Shown: one piece after another, positions 46,796 through 62,400 of the stretch
Layout of the letters: each line of letters opens with the position of its first letter
Position numbering within the stretch: position 1 is the stretch's first letter
From: Bugula neritina
Lineage: Eukaryota; Bryozoa; Gymnolaemata; Cheilostomatida; Bugulidae
Assembly (NCBI GenBank): GCA_964035545.1
Contig: CAXIUT010000183.1
Coordinates: forward strand, 1,736,001-1,800,000
Direction: 5' to 3'
Length of the DNA stretch: 64,000 nt
The notes under the pieces: model-generated
Database searches by the model: none
The model's input: only the letters and a program-made list of their open reading frames with translations
Told to the model about the DNA's origin: nothing
Made by a program: the position numbers and the translations under genes

Positions 46796-49700
46796 CTACA
46801 ACATACTGAAATAAACTGTAACATATTGAAATACACTGCAACACATTGAAAAATACTGCAACATACTGAAATATACTGTAACACACTGAAATATACTGCA
46901 ACATACTGAAATACACTGTAACATACTGAAATATACTGCAACATACTGAAATACACTGCTACATACTGAAATATACTGCAACATACTGCAACATACTGCA
47001 ATACACTGCAACATACTGAAATACACAGCAACATACTACAACATATTGAAATACACTGCAACACATTGAAATACACTGCAACTTACCGAATATATGGTAA
47101 ACTACTGAAATATACTGTAACGCATTGAAAAGTACTGCAACATACTGAAATATATTGCGACACATTGCAATAAACTGTAACATACTGAAAAATGCTGTAG
47201 CACACTGAAATACACTGCCATTCATTGAAATATACTGCAACATACTGAAATACACCGCAACATCATACAATATACTGAAATACACTGTAACATAACGAAA
47301 CATATGGTAAACTACTGAAATATATTTTAACACATTGAAAAATACTGCAACATACTGAAATGTATTTTAACACACTGAAAAATACTGCAACATACTGAAA
47401 TATACTGTAACACACTGAAGTACACTGCAACTCACTGAAATATACTGCAATATACTGAAATACACTGCAACATCCTACAAAATGCTGAAATACACTGTAA
47501 CATATTGAAATACACTGCAACACATTGAAATATACTGCAACATACCGAAATATATGGTAAACTACTGAAATATACTGTAACACATTGAAAAAAACTGCAA
47601 CATACTGAAATATACTGCGACACCTAGCAATATACTGCAACATACTGAAATACACTGTAACATACTGAAATATACTGCAACATACTGAAATACACTGCTA
47701 CATACTGAAATATCCTGCAACATACTGCAACATACTGAAATACACTGTAACATACTGAAATAAACTGCAACATACTACAACATATTGAAATACACTGCAA
47801 CACATTGAAATATACTGCAACATACCTAAATATACGGTAATATACTGAAATATACTGTAACACATTGAAAAATACCGCAACATACTGAAATATACTGCGA
47901 CACATTGCAATATACTGTAACATACTGAAATATGCTGTAGCACACTGAAATACACTGCAACACCCTACAACATACTGAAATACACTGTAACATATTGAAA
48001 TACACCGCAAGAAATTGAAATAGACTGCAACACAACAAAATATATGGTAAACTACTGAAATAGACTTTAACACATTGAAAAATACTGCAACATACAGAAA
48101 TATACTGTAACACACTGAAATATACTGCAACATACTGAAATACACTGTAACATACTGAAATATACTGCAACATACTGAAATACACTGCTACATACTGAAA
48201 TATACTGCAACATACTGCAACATACTGCAACATACTGAAATACGCTGTAACATACTGAAATACACTGCAACATACTACAACATATTGAAATACACTGCAA
48301 CACATTGAAATGTACTGCAACATACCGAAATATACGGTAATATACTGAAATACACAGTAACACATTGAAAAATACTGCAACATACCGAAAAACACTGCAA
48401 CACACTGAAACACACCGCAAAATACTACAACACACTGAAATAAACTGTAACATATTGAAATACACTGCAACACATTGAAAAATACTGCAACATACTGAAA
48501 TATACTGTAACACACTGAAATATAGTGCAACATACTGAAATACACTGTAACATACTGAAATATACTGCAACATACTGAAATACACTGCTACATACTGAAA
48601 TATACTGCAACATACTGCAACATACTGCAATACACTGTAACATACTGAAATACACTGAAACGTACTACAACATATTGAAATACACTGCAAAACATTGAAA
48701 TACACTGCAACTTACCGAATATATGGTAAACTACTGAAATATACTGTAACGCATTGAAAAGTACTGCAACATACTGAAAAATATTGCGACACATTGCAAT
48801 AAACTGTAACATACTGAAAAATGCTGTAGCACACTGAAATACACTGCCATTCACTGAAATATACTGCAACATACTGAAATACACCGCAACATCCTACAAC
48901 ATACTGAAATACACTGTAACATATTGAAATACACTGCAACACATTGAAATATACTGCAACATAACGAAATATATGGTAAACTACTGAAATATTTTTTAAC
49001 ACATTGAAAAATACTGCAACATACTGAAATATATTTTAACACATTGAAAAAAACTGCAACATACTGAAATATACCGTAACACACTGAAGTACACTGCAAC
49101 TCACTGAAATATACTGCAATATACTGAAATACACTGCAACATCCTACAAAATGCTGAAATACACTGTAACATATTGAAATACACTGCAACACATTGAAAT
49201 ATACTGCAACATACCGAAATATATGATAAACTACTGAAATATACTGTGACACATTGAAAAAAGCTGCAACATACTGAAATATACTGCGACACCTAGCAAT
49301 ATACTGTAACATACTGAAATATGCTCTAGCACACTGAAATACAATGCAACTCACTGAAATATACTGCAACATACTGAAATACACAGCAACATCCTACAAC
49401 ATGCTGAAGTACACTGTAACATATTGAAATACACTGCAACACTTTGAAATATACTGCAACATACCGAAATAATTGGTAAACTACTGCAACACACTACAAC
49501 ATATTGAAATACACTGCAACACATTGAAATATACTGCAACATACCTAAATATACGGTAATATACTGAAATATACTGTAACACACCGAAATATACTGCAAC
49601 ATACTGAAATACACTGTAACATACTGAAATATACTGCAACATACTGAAATACACTGCTACATACTGAAATATACTGCAACATACTGCAACATACTGAAAT

Positions 49701-52700
49701 ACACTGTAACATACTGAAATAAACTGCAACATACTACAACATATTGAAATACACTGCAACACATTGAAATATACTGCAACATACCTAAATATACGGTAAT
49801 ATACTGAAATATACTGTAACACATTGAAAAAACTGCAACATACTGAAATACACTGCAACACACTGAAATACACCGCAAAATACTACAACATACTTAAATA
49901 CACTGTAACATGTTGAAATCCAGTGCAACACATTGAAATATACTGCAACATACCGAAATATATGGTAAACTAATGAAATATACTGTAACACATTGAAAAA
50001 TACCGCAACATACTGAAATATACTGCGACACATTGCAATATACTGTAACATAACGAAATATGCTCTAGCACACTGAAATACACTGCAACTCACTGAAATA
50101 TACTGCAACATACTGAAATACACTGTGACATACTGAAATATACTGCAACATACTGAAATACACTGCTACATACCGAAATATACTGCAACATACTGCAACA
50201 TACTGAAATACACTGCAGCATACTACAACATACTGAAATACACTGCAACACATTGAAATATACTGCAACATACCAAATATACGGTAATATACCGAAATAT
50301 ACTGTAACGCATTGCAAAATACTGCAACAAACTGAAATACACTGCGACACACTGAAATACGCTGCAAAATACTACAACACACTGAAATAAACTGTAACAT
50401 ATTGAAATACACTGCAACACATTGAAAAATACTGCAACATACTGAAATATACTGTAACACACTGAAATATACTGCAACATACTGAAATACACTGTAACAT
50501 ACTGAAATATACTGCAACATACTGAAATACACTGCTACATACTGAAATATACTGCAACATACTGCAACATACTGCAATACACTGTAACATACTGAAATAC
50601 ACTGAAACATACTACAACATATTGAAATACACTGCAAAACATTGAAATACACTGCAACTTACCGAATATATGGTAAACTACTGAAATATACTGTAACGCA
50701 TTGAAAAGTACTGCAACATACTGAAATATATTGCGACACATTGCAATAAACTGTAACATACTGAAAAATGCTGTAGCACACTGAAATACACTGCCATTCA
50801 CTGAAATATACTGCAACATACTGAAATACACCGCAACATCCTACAACATACTGAAATACACTGTAACATATTGAAATACACTGCAACACATTGAAATATA
50901 CTGCAACATAACGAAATATATGGTAAACTACTGAAATATTTTTTAACACATTGAAAAATACTGCAACATACTGAAATATATTTTAACACATTGAAAAAAA
51001 CTGCAACATACTGAAATATACCGTAACACACTGAAGTACACTGCAACTCACTGAAATATACTGCAATATACTGAAATACACTGCAACATCCTACAAAATG
51101 CTGAAATACACTGTAACATATTGAAATACACTGCAACACATTGAAATATACTGCAACATACCGAAATATATGATAAACTACTGAAATATACTGTGACACA
51201 TTGAAAAAAGCTGCAACATAGTGAAATATACCGCGACACCTAGCAATATACTGTAACATACTGAAATATGCTCTAGCACACTGAAATACAATGCAACTCA
51301 CTGAAATATACTGCAACATACTGAAATACACAGCAACATCCTACAACATGCTGAAGTACACTGTAACATATTGAAATACACTGCAACACTTTGAAATATA
51401 CTGCAACATACCGAAATATATGGCAAACTACTGCAACACACTACAACATATTGAAATACACTGCAACACATTGAAATATACTGCAACATACCTAAATATA
51501 CGGTAATATACTGAAATATACTGTAACACACTGAAATATACTGCAACATACTGAAATACACTGTAACATACTGAAATATACTGCAACATACTGAAATACA
51601 CTGCTACATACTGAAATATACTGCAACATACTGCAACATACTGAAATACACTGTAACATACTGAAATAAACTGCAACATACTACAACATATTGAAATACA
51701 CTGCAACACATTGAAATATACTGCAACATACCTAAATATACGGTAATATACTGAAATATACTGTAACACATTGAAAAAACTGCAACATACTGAAATACAC
51801 TGCAACACACTGAAATACACCGCAAAATACTACAACATACTTAAATACACTGTAACATATTGAAATCCAGTGCAACACATTGAAATATACTGCAACATAC
51901 CGAAATATATGGTAAACTAATGAAATATACTGTAACACATTGAAAAATACCGCAACATACTGAAATATACTGTGACACATTGCAATATACTGTAACATAC
52001 TGAAATATGCTGTAGCACACTGAAATACACTGCAACATCCTACAACATACTGAAATACACTGTAAAATATTGAAATACACTGCAAGAAATTGAAATAGAC
52101 TGCAACACAACAAAATATATGGTAAACTACTGAAATAGACTTTAACACATTGAAAAATACTGCAACATACAGAAATATACTGTAACACACTGAAATATAC
52201 TGCAACATACTGAAATACACTGTAACATACTGAAATACACAGCAACATCCTACAACATGCTGAAATACACTGTAACATATTGAAATACACTGCAACACAT
52301 TGAAATATACTGCAACATACCGAAATGTATGGTAAACTACTGAAATATACTGTAACACATTGAAAAATACTGCAACGTGCTGAAATATACTGCGACACCT
52401 AGCAATATACTGTAACATACTGAAATATGCTCTAGCGCACTGAAATACAATGCAACTTACTGAAAAATACTGCAACATACTGAAATACACTGCAACATCC
52501 TACAATATGCTGAAATACACTGTAACATATTGAAATACACTGCAACACTTTGAAATATACTGCAACATACCGAAATATATGGTAAACTACTGCAACATAC
52601 TACAACATATTGAAATACACTGCAACACATTGAAATATACTGCAACATACCTAAATATACGGTAATATACTGAAATATACTGTAACACATTGAAAAATAC

Positions 52701-53029
52701 TGCAACATACTGAAATATACTGTAACACACCGAAATATACAGCAACATACTGAAATACACTGTAACATACTGAAATATACTGCAACATACTGAAACACAC
52801 TGCTACATACTGAAATATACTGCAATATACTGCAACATACTGAAATACACTGTAACATACTGAAATAAACTGCAACATACTACAACATATTGAAATACAC
52901 TGCAACACATTGAAATATACTGCAACATACCTAAATATACGGTAATATACTGAAATTCACTGTAACGCATTGCAAAATACTGCAACATACTGAAATTCAC
53001 TGCGACACACTGAAATACGCTGCAAAATA
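46796..53029. repeat. Large higher-order unit B (6234 bp)
   Basis: This unit follows unit A in the same marker order and is 190 bp (19 decamers) shorter. The six one-base register losses occur at the equivalent places. Unlike unit C it lacks the extra 1378-bp copy near 54.4-57.0 kb. Confidence 0.88.
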
Positions 53030-56000
53030 CTACAACATACTGAAATAAACTGTAACATATTGAAATACACTGCAACACATTGAAAAATACTGCAACATAC
53101 TGAAATATACTGTAACACACTGAAATATACTGCAACATACTGAAATACACTGTAACATACTGAAATATACTGCAACATACTGAAATACACTGCTACATAC
53201 TGAAATATACTGCAACATACTGCAACATACTGCAATACACTGTAACATACTGAAATACACTGCAACATACTACAACATATTGAAATACACTGCAACACAT
53301 TGAAATACACTGCAACTTACCGAATATATGGTAAACTACTGAAATATACTGTAACGCATTGAAAAGTACTGCAACATACTGAAATATATTGCGACACATT
53401 GCAATAAACTGTAACATACTGAAAAATGCTGTAGCACACTGAAATACACTGCCATTCACTGAAATATACTGCAACATACTGAAATACACCGCAACATCAT
53501 ACAACATACTGAAATACACTGTAACATAACGAAACATATGGTAAACTACTGAAATATATTTTAACACATTGAAAAATACTGCAACATACTGAAATGTATT
53601 TTAAAACATTGAAAAATACTGCAACATACTGAAATATACTGTAACACACTGAAGTACACTGCAACTCACTGAAATATACTGCAATATACTGAAATACATT
53701 GCAACATCCTACAAAATGCTGAAATACACTGTAACATATTGAAATACACTGCAACACATTGAAATATACTGCAACATACCGAAATATATAGTAAACTACT
53801 GAAATATACTGTAACACATTGAAAAAAACTGCAACATACTGAAATATACTGCGACACCTAGCAATATACTGCAACATACTGAAATACACTGTAACATACT
53901 GAAATATACTGCAACATACTGAAATACACTGCTACATACTGAAATATACTGCAACATACTGCAACATACTGAAATACACTGTAACATACTGAAATAAACT
54001 GCAACATACTACAACATATTGAAATACACTGCAACACATTGAAATATACTGCAACATACCTAACTATACGGTAATATACTGAAATATACTGTAACACATT
54101 GAAAAATACCGCAACATACTGAAATATACTGCGACACATTACAATATACTGTAACATACTGAAATATGCTGTAGCACACTGAAATACACTGCAACACCCT
54201 ACAACATACTGAAATACACTGTAACATATTGAAATACACCGCAAGAAATTGAAATAGACTGCAACACAACAAAATATATGGTAAACTACTGAAATAGACT
54301 TTAACACATTGAAAAATACTGCAACATACAGAAATATACTGTAACACACTGAAATATACTGCAACATACTGAAATACACTGTAACATACTGAAATATACT
54401 GCAACATACTGAAATACACTGCTACATACTGAAATATACTGCAACATACTGCAACATACTGCAACATACTGAAATACGCTGTAACATACTGAAATACACT
54501 GCAACATACTACAACATATTGAAATACACTGCAACACATTGAAATGTACTGCAACATACCGAAATATACGGTAATATACTGAAATACACAGTAACACATT
54601 GAAAAATACTGCAACATACCGAAAAACACTGCAACACACTGAAACACACCGCAAAAAACTACAACATACTGAAATACACTGTAACATATTGAAGTACACT
54701 GCAACACATTTAAATATACTGCAACATACCAAAATATATGGTAAACAACTGAAATATACTTTAACACATTGAAAAATACTGCAACATACTGAAATATACT
54801 GCGACACATTGCAATATACTGTAACATAACGAAATATGCTCTAGCACACTGAAATACACTGCAACTCACTGAAATATACTGCAACATACTGAAATACACT
54901 GTGACATACTGAAATATACTGCAACATACTGAAATACACTGCTACATACCGAAATATACTGCAACATACTGCAACATACTGAAATACACTGCAGCATACT
55001 ACAACATACTGAAATACACTGCAACACATTGAAATATACTGCAACATACCAAATATACGGTAATATACCGAAATATACTGTAACGCATTGCAAAATACTG
55101 CAACAAACTGAAATACACTGCGACACACTGAAATACGCTGCAAAATACTACAACACACTGAAATAAACTGTAACATATTGAAATACACTGCAACACATTG
55201 AAAAATACTGCAACATACTGAAATATACTGTAACACACTGAAATATACTGCAACATACTGAAATACACTGTAACATACCTAAATATACTGCAACATACTG
55301 AAATACACTGCTACATACTGAAATATACTGCAACATACTGCAACATACTGCAATACACTGTAACATACTGAAATACACTGCAACATACTACAACATATTG
55401 AAATACACTGCAACACATTGAAATACACTGCAACTTACCGAATATATGGTAAACTACTGAAATATACTGTAACGCATTGAAAAGTACTGCAACATACTGA
55501 AATATATTGCGACACATTGCAATAAACTGTAACATACTGAAAAATGCTGTAGCACACTGAAATACACTGCCATTCACTGAAATATACAGCAACATACTGA
55601 AATACACCGCAACATCATACAACATACTGAAATACACTGTAACATAACGAAACATATGGTAAACTACTGAAATATATTTTAACACATTGAAAAATACTGC
55701 AACATACTGAAATGTATTTTAACACATTGAAAAATACTGCAACATACTGAAATACACTGTAACATACTGAAATATACTGCAACATACTGAAATACACTGC
55801 TACATACTGAAATATACTGCAACATACTGCAACATACTGCAACATACTGAAATACGCTGTAACATACTGAAATACACTGCAACATACTACAACATATTGA
55901 AATACACTGCAACACATTGAAATGTACTGCAACATACCGAAATATACGGTAATATACTGAAATACACAGTAACACATTGAAAAATACTGCAACATACCGA

Positions 56001-59000
56001 AAAACACCGCAACACACTGAAACACACCGCAAAAAACTACAACATACTGAAATACACTGTAACATATTGAAGTACACTGCAACACATTTAAATATACTGC
56101 AACATACCAAAATATATGGTAAACAACTGAAATATACTTTAACACATTGAAAAATACTGCAACATACTGAAATATACTGCGACACATTGCAATATACTGT
56201 AACATAACGAAATATGCTCTAGCACACTGAAATACACTGCAACTCACTGAAATATACTGCAACATACTGAAATACACTGTGACATACTGAAACATACTGC
56301 AACATACTGAAATACACTGCTACATACCGAAATATACTGCAACATACTGCAACATACTGAAATACACTGCAGCATACTACAACATACTGAAATACACTGC
56401 AACACATTGAAATATACTGCAACATACCAAATATACGGTAATATACCGAAATATACTGTAACGCATTGCAAAATACTGCAACAAACTGAAATACACTGCG
56501 ACACACTGAAATACGCTGCAAAATACTACAACACACTGAAATAAACTGTAACATATTGAAATACACTGCAACACATTGAAAAATACTGCAACATACTGAA
56601 ATATACTGTAACACACTGAAATATACTGCAACATACTGAAATACACTGTAACATACTGAAATATACTGCAACATACTGAAATACACTGCTACATACTGAA
56701 ATATACTGCAACATACTGCAACATACTGCAATACACTGTAACATACTGAAATACACTGAAACATATTATAACATATTGAATTACACTGCAAAACATTGAA
56801 ATACACTGCAACTTACCGAATATATGGTAAACTACTGAAATATACTGTAACGCATTGAAAAGTACTGCAACATACTGAAATATATTGCGACACATTGCAA
56901 TAAACTGTAACATACTGAAAAATGCTGTAGCACACTGAAATACACTGCCATTCACTGAAATATAGTGCAACATACTGAAATACACCGCAACATCCTACAA
57001 CATACTGAAATACACTGTAACATATTGAAATACACTGCAACACATTGAAATATACTGCAACATAACGAAATATATGGTAAACTACTGAAATATTTTTTAA
57101 CACATTGAAAAATGCTGCAACATACTGAAATATATTTTAACACATTGAAAAATACTGCAACATACTGAAATATACCGTAACACACTGAAGTACACTGCAA
57201 CTCACTGAAATATACTGCAATATACTGAAATACACTGCAACATCCTACAAAATGCTGAAATACACTGTAACATATTGAAATACACTGCAACACATTGAAA
57301 TATACTGCAACATAACGAAATATATGGTAAACTACTGAAATATTTTTTAACACATTGAAAAATACTGCAACATACTGAAATATATTTTAACACATTGAAA
57401 AATACTGCAACATACTGAAATTTACCGTAACACACTGAAGTACACTGCAACTCACTGAAATATACTGCAATATACTGAAATACACTGCAACATCCTACAA
57501 AATGCTGAAATACACTGTAACATATCGAAATACACTGCAACACATTGAAATATACTGCAACATACCGAAATATATGATAAACTACTGAAATATACTGTGA
57601 CACATTGAAAAAAGCTGCAACATACTGAAATATACTGCGACACCTAGCAATATACTGTAACATACTGAAATATGCTCTAGCACACTGAAATACAATGCAA
57701 CTCACTGAAATATACTGCAACATACTGAAATACACAGCAACATCCTACAACATGCTGAAGTACACTGTAACATATTGAAATACACTGCAACACTTTGAAA
57801 TATACTGCAACATACCGAAATATATGGTAAACTACTGCAACACACTACAACATATTGAAATACACTGCAACACATTGAAATATACTGCAACATACCTAAA
57901 TATACGGTAATATACTGAAATATACTGTAACACACTGAAATATACTGCAACATACTGAAATACACTGTAACATACTGAAATATACTGCAACATACTGAAA
58001 TACACTGCTACATACTGAAATATACTGCAACATACTGCAACATACTGAAATACACTGTAACATACTGAAATAAACTGCAACATACTACAACATATTGAAA
58101 TACACTGCAACACATTGAAATATACTGCAACATACCTAAATATACGGTAATATACTGAAATATACTGTAACACATTGAAAAAACTGCAACATACTGAAAT
58201 ACACTGCAACACACTGAAATACACCGCAAAATACTACAACATACTTAAATACACTGTAACATATTGAAATCCAGTGCAACACATTGAAATATACTGCAAC
58301 ATACCGAAATATATGGTAAACTAATGAAATATACTGTAACACATTGAAAAATACCGCAACATAGTGAAATATACTGCGACACATTGCAATATACTGTAAC
58401 ATACTGAAATATGCTGTAGCACACTGAAATACACTGCAACATCCTACAACATACTGAAATACACTGTAAAATATTGAAATACACTGCAAGAAATTGAAAT
58501 AGACTGCAACACAACAAAATATATGGTAAACTACTGAAATAGACTTTAACACATTGAAAAATATTGCAACATACAGAAATATACTGTAACACACTGAAAT
58601 ATACTGCAACATACTGAAATACACTGTAACATACTGAAATACACAGCAACATCCTACAACATGCTGAAATACACTGTAACATATTGAAATACACTGCAAC
58701 ACATTGAAATATACTGCAACATACCGAAATATATGGTAAACTACTGAAATATACTGTAACACATTGAAAAATACTGCAACGTGCTGAAATATACTGCGAC
58801 ACCTAGCAATATACTGTAACATACTGAAATATGCTCTAGCGCACTGAAATACAATGCAACTTACTGAAAAATACTGCAACATACTGAAATACACTGCAAC
58901 ATCCTACAATATGCTGAAATACACTGTAACATATTGAAATACACTGCAACACTTTGAAATATACTGCAACATACCGAAATATATGGTAAACTACTGCAAC

Positions 59001-59433
59001 ATACTACAACATATTGAAATACACTGCAACACATTGAAATATACTGCAACATACCTAAATATACGGTAATATACTGAAATATACTGTAACACATTGAAAA
59101 ATACTGCAACATACTGAAATATACTGTAACACACCGAAATATACAGCAACATACTGAAATACACTGTAACATACTGAAATATACTGCAACATACTGAAAC
59201 ACACTGCTACATACTGAAATATACTGCAATATACTGCAACATACTGAAATACACTGTAACATACTGAAATAAACTGCAACATACTACAACATATTGAAGT
59301 ACACTGCAACACATTGAAGTATACTGCAACATACCTAAATATACGGTAATATACTGAAATTCACTGTAACGCATTGCAAAATACTGCAACATACTGAAAT
59401 TCACTGCGACACACTGAAATACGCTGCAAAATA
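53030..59433. repeat. Large higher-order unit C (6404 bp)
   Basis: It aligns with unit B at offsets of 6234, then 6154, then 6404 bp, so several internal gains and losses of whole decamers have occurred. It contains a local 1378-bp tandem duplication and a 250-bp tandem duplication (GGTAAAC marks at 57076 and 57326). Confidence 0.85.
54362..57018. repeat. 1378-bp local tandem duplication inside unit C
   Basis: Markers at 54301, 54841, 54999 and 55148 recur at 55679, 56219, 56377 and 56526, all at an offset of 1378 bp. The match runs from about 54362 to 55640 against about 55740 to 57018. Two one-base losses (CCAAATATACGG and CCGAATATATGG) explain the length being two short of a multiple of ten. 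Confidence 0.8.
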
Positions 59434-62400
59434 CTACAACATACTGAAATAAACTGTAACATATTGAAATACACTGCAACACATTGAAAAATACTGCAAC
59501 ATACTGAAATATACTGTAACACACTGAAATATACTGCAACATACTGAAATACACTGTAACATACTGAAATATACTGCAACATACTGAAATACACTGCTAC
59601 ATACTGAAATATACTGCAACATACTGCAACATACTGCAATACACTGTAACATACTGAAATACACTGCAACATACTACAACATATTGAAATACACTGCAAC
59701 ACATTGAAATACACTGCAACTTACCGAATATATGGTAAACTACTGAAATATGCTGTAACGCATTGAAAAGTACTGCAACATACTGAAATATATTGCGACA
59801 CATTGCAATAAACTGTAACATACTGAAAAATGCTGTAGCACACTGAAATACACTGCCATTCACTGAAATATACTGCAACATACTGAAATACACCGCAACA
59901 TCATACAACATACTGAAATACACTGTAACATAACGAAACATATGGTAAACTACTGAAATATATTTTAACACATTGAAAAATACTGCAACATACTGAAATG
60001 TATTTTAACACATTGAAAAATACTGCAACATACTGAAATATACTGTAACACACTGAAGTACACTGCAACTCACTGAAATATACTGCAATATACTGAAATA
60101 CATTGCAACATCCTACAAAATGCTGAAATACACTGTAACATATTGAAATACACTGCAACACATTGAAATATACTGCAACATACCGAAATATATGGTAAAC
60201 TACTGAAATATACTGTAACACATTGAAAAAAACTGCAACATACTGAAATATACTGCGACACCTAGCAATATACTGCAACATACTGAAATACACTGTAACA
60301 TACTGAAATATACTGCAACATACTGAAATACACTGCTACATACTGAAATATACTGCAACATACTGCAACATACTGAAATACACTGTAACATACTGAAATA
60401 AACTGCAACATACTACAACATATTGAAATACACTGCAACACATTGAAATATACTGCAACATACCTAAATATACGGTAATATACTGAAATATACTGTAACA
60501 CATTGAAAAATACCGCAACATACTGAAATATACTGCGACACATTACAATATACTGTAACATACTGAAATATGCTGTAGCACACTGAAATACACTGCAACA
60601 CCCTACAACATACTGAAATACACTGTAACATATTGAAATACACCGCAAGAAATTGAAATAGACTGCAACACAACAAAATATATGGTAAACTACTGAAATA
60701 GACTTTAACACATTGAAAAATACTGCAACATACAGAAATATACTGTAACACACTGAAATATACTGCAACATACTGAAATACACTGTAACATACTGAAATA
60801 TACTGCGACACATTGCAATATACTGTAACAAAACGAAATATGCTCTAGCACACTGAAATACACTGCAACTCACTGAAATATACTGCAACATACTGAAATA
60901 CACTGGGACATACTGAAATATACTGCAACATACTGAAATACACTGCTACATACCGAAATATACTGCAACATACTGCAACATACTGAAATACACTGCAGCA
61001 TACTACAACATACTGAAATACACTGCAACACATTGAAATATACTGCAACATACCAAATATACGGTAATATACCGAAATATACTGTAACGCATTGCAAAAT
61101 ACTGCAACAAACTGAAATACACTGCGACACACTGAAATACGCTGCAAAATACTACAACACACTGAAATAAACTGTAACATATTGAAATACACTGCAACAC
61201 ATTGAAAAATACTGCAACATACTGAAATATACTGTAACACACTGAAATATACTGCAACATACTGAAATACACTGTAACATACCTAAATATACTGCAACAT
61301 ACTGAAATACACTGCTACATACTGAAATATACTGCAACATACTGCAACATACTGCAATACACTGTAACATACTGAAATACACTGCAACATACTACAACAT
61401 ATTGAAATACACTGCAACACATTGAAATACACTGCAACTTACCGAATATATGGTAAACTACTGAAATATACTGTAACGCATTGAAAAGTACTGCAACATA
61501 CTGAAATATATTGCGACACATTGCAATAAACTGTAACATACTGAAAAATGCTGTAGCACACTGAAATACACTGCCATTCACTGAAATATACTGCAACATA
61601 CTGAAATACACCGCAACATCCTACAACATACTGAAATACACTGTAACATATTGAAATACACTGCAACACATTGAAATATACTGCAACATAACGAAATATA
61701 TGGTAAACTACTGAAATATTTTTTAACACATTGAAAAATGCTGCAACATACTGAAATATATTTTAACACATTGAAAAATACTGCAACATACTGAAATATA
61801 CCGTAACACACTGAAGTACACTGCAACTCACTGAAATATACTGCAATATACTGAAATACACTGCAACATCCTACAAAATGCTGAAATACACTGTAACATA
61901 TTGAAATACACTGCAACACATTGAAATATACTGCAACATAACGAAATATATGGTAAACTACTGAAATATTTTTTAACACATTGAAAAATACTGCAACATA
62001 CTGAAATATATTTTAACACATTGAAAAATACTGCAACATACTGAAATTTACCGTAACACACTGAAGTACACTGCAACTCACTGAAATAAACTGCAATATA
62101 CTGAAATACACTGCAACATCCTACAAAATGCTGAAATACACTGTAACATATCGAAATACACTGCAACACATTGAAATATACTGCAACATACCGAAATATA
62201 TGATAAACTACTGAAATATACTGTGACACATTGAAAAAAGCTGCAACATAGTGAAATATACTGCGACACCTAGCAATATACTGTAACATACTGAAATATG
62301 CTCTAGCACACTGAAATACAATGCAACTCACTAAAATATACTGCAACATACTGAAATACACAGCAACATCCTACAACATGCTGAAGTACACTGTAACATA

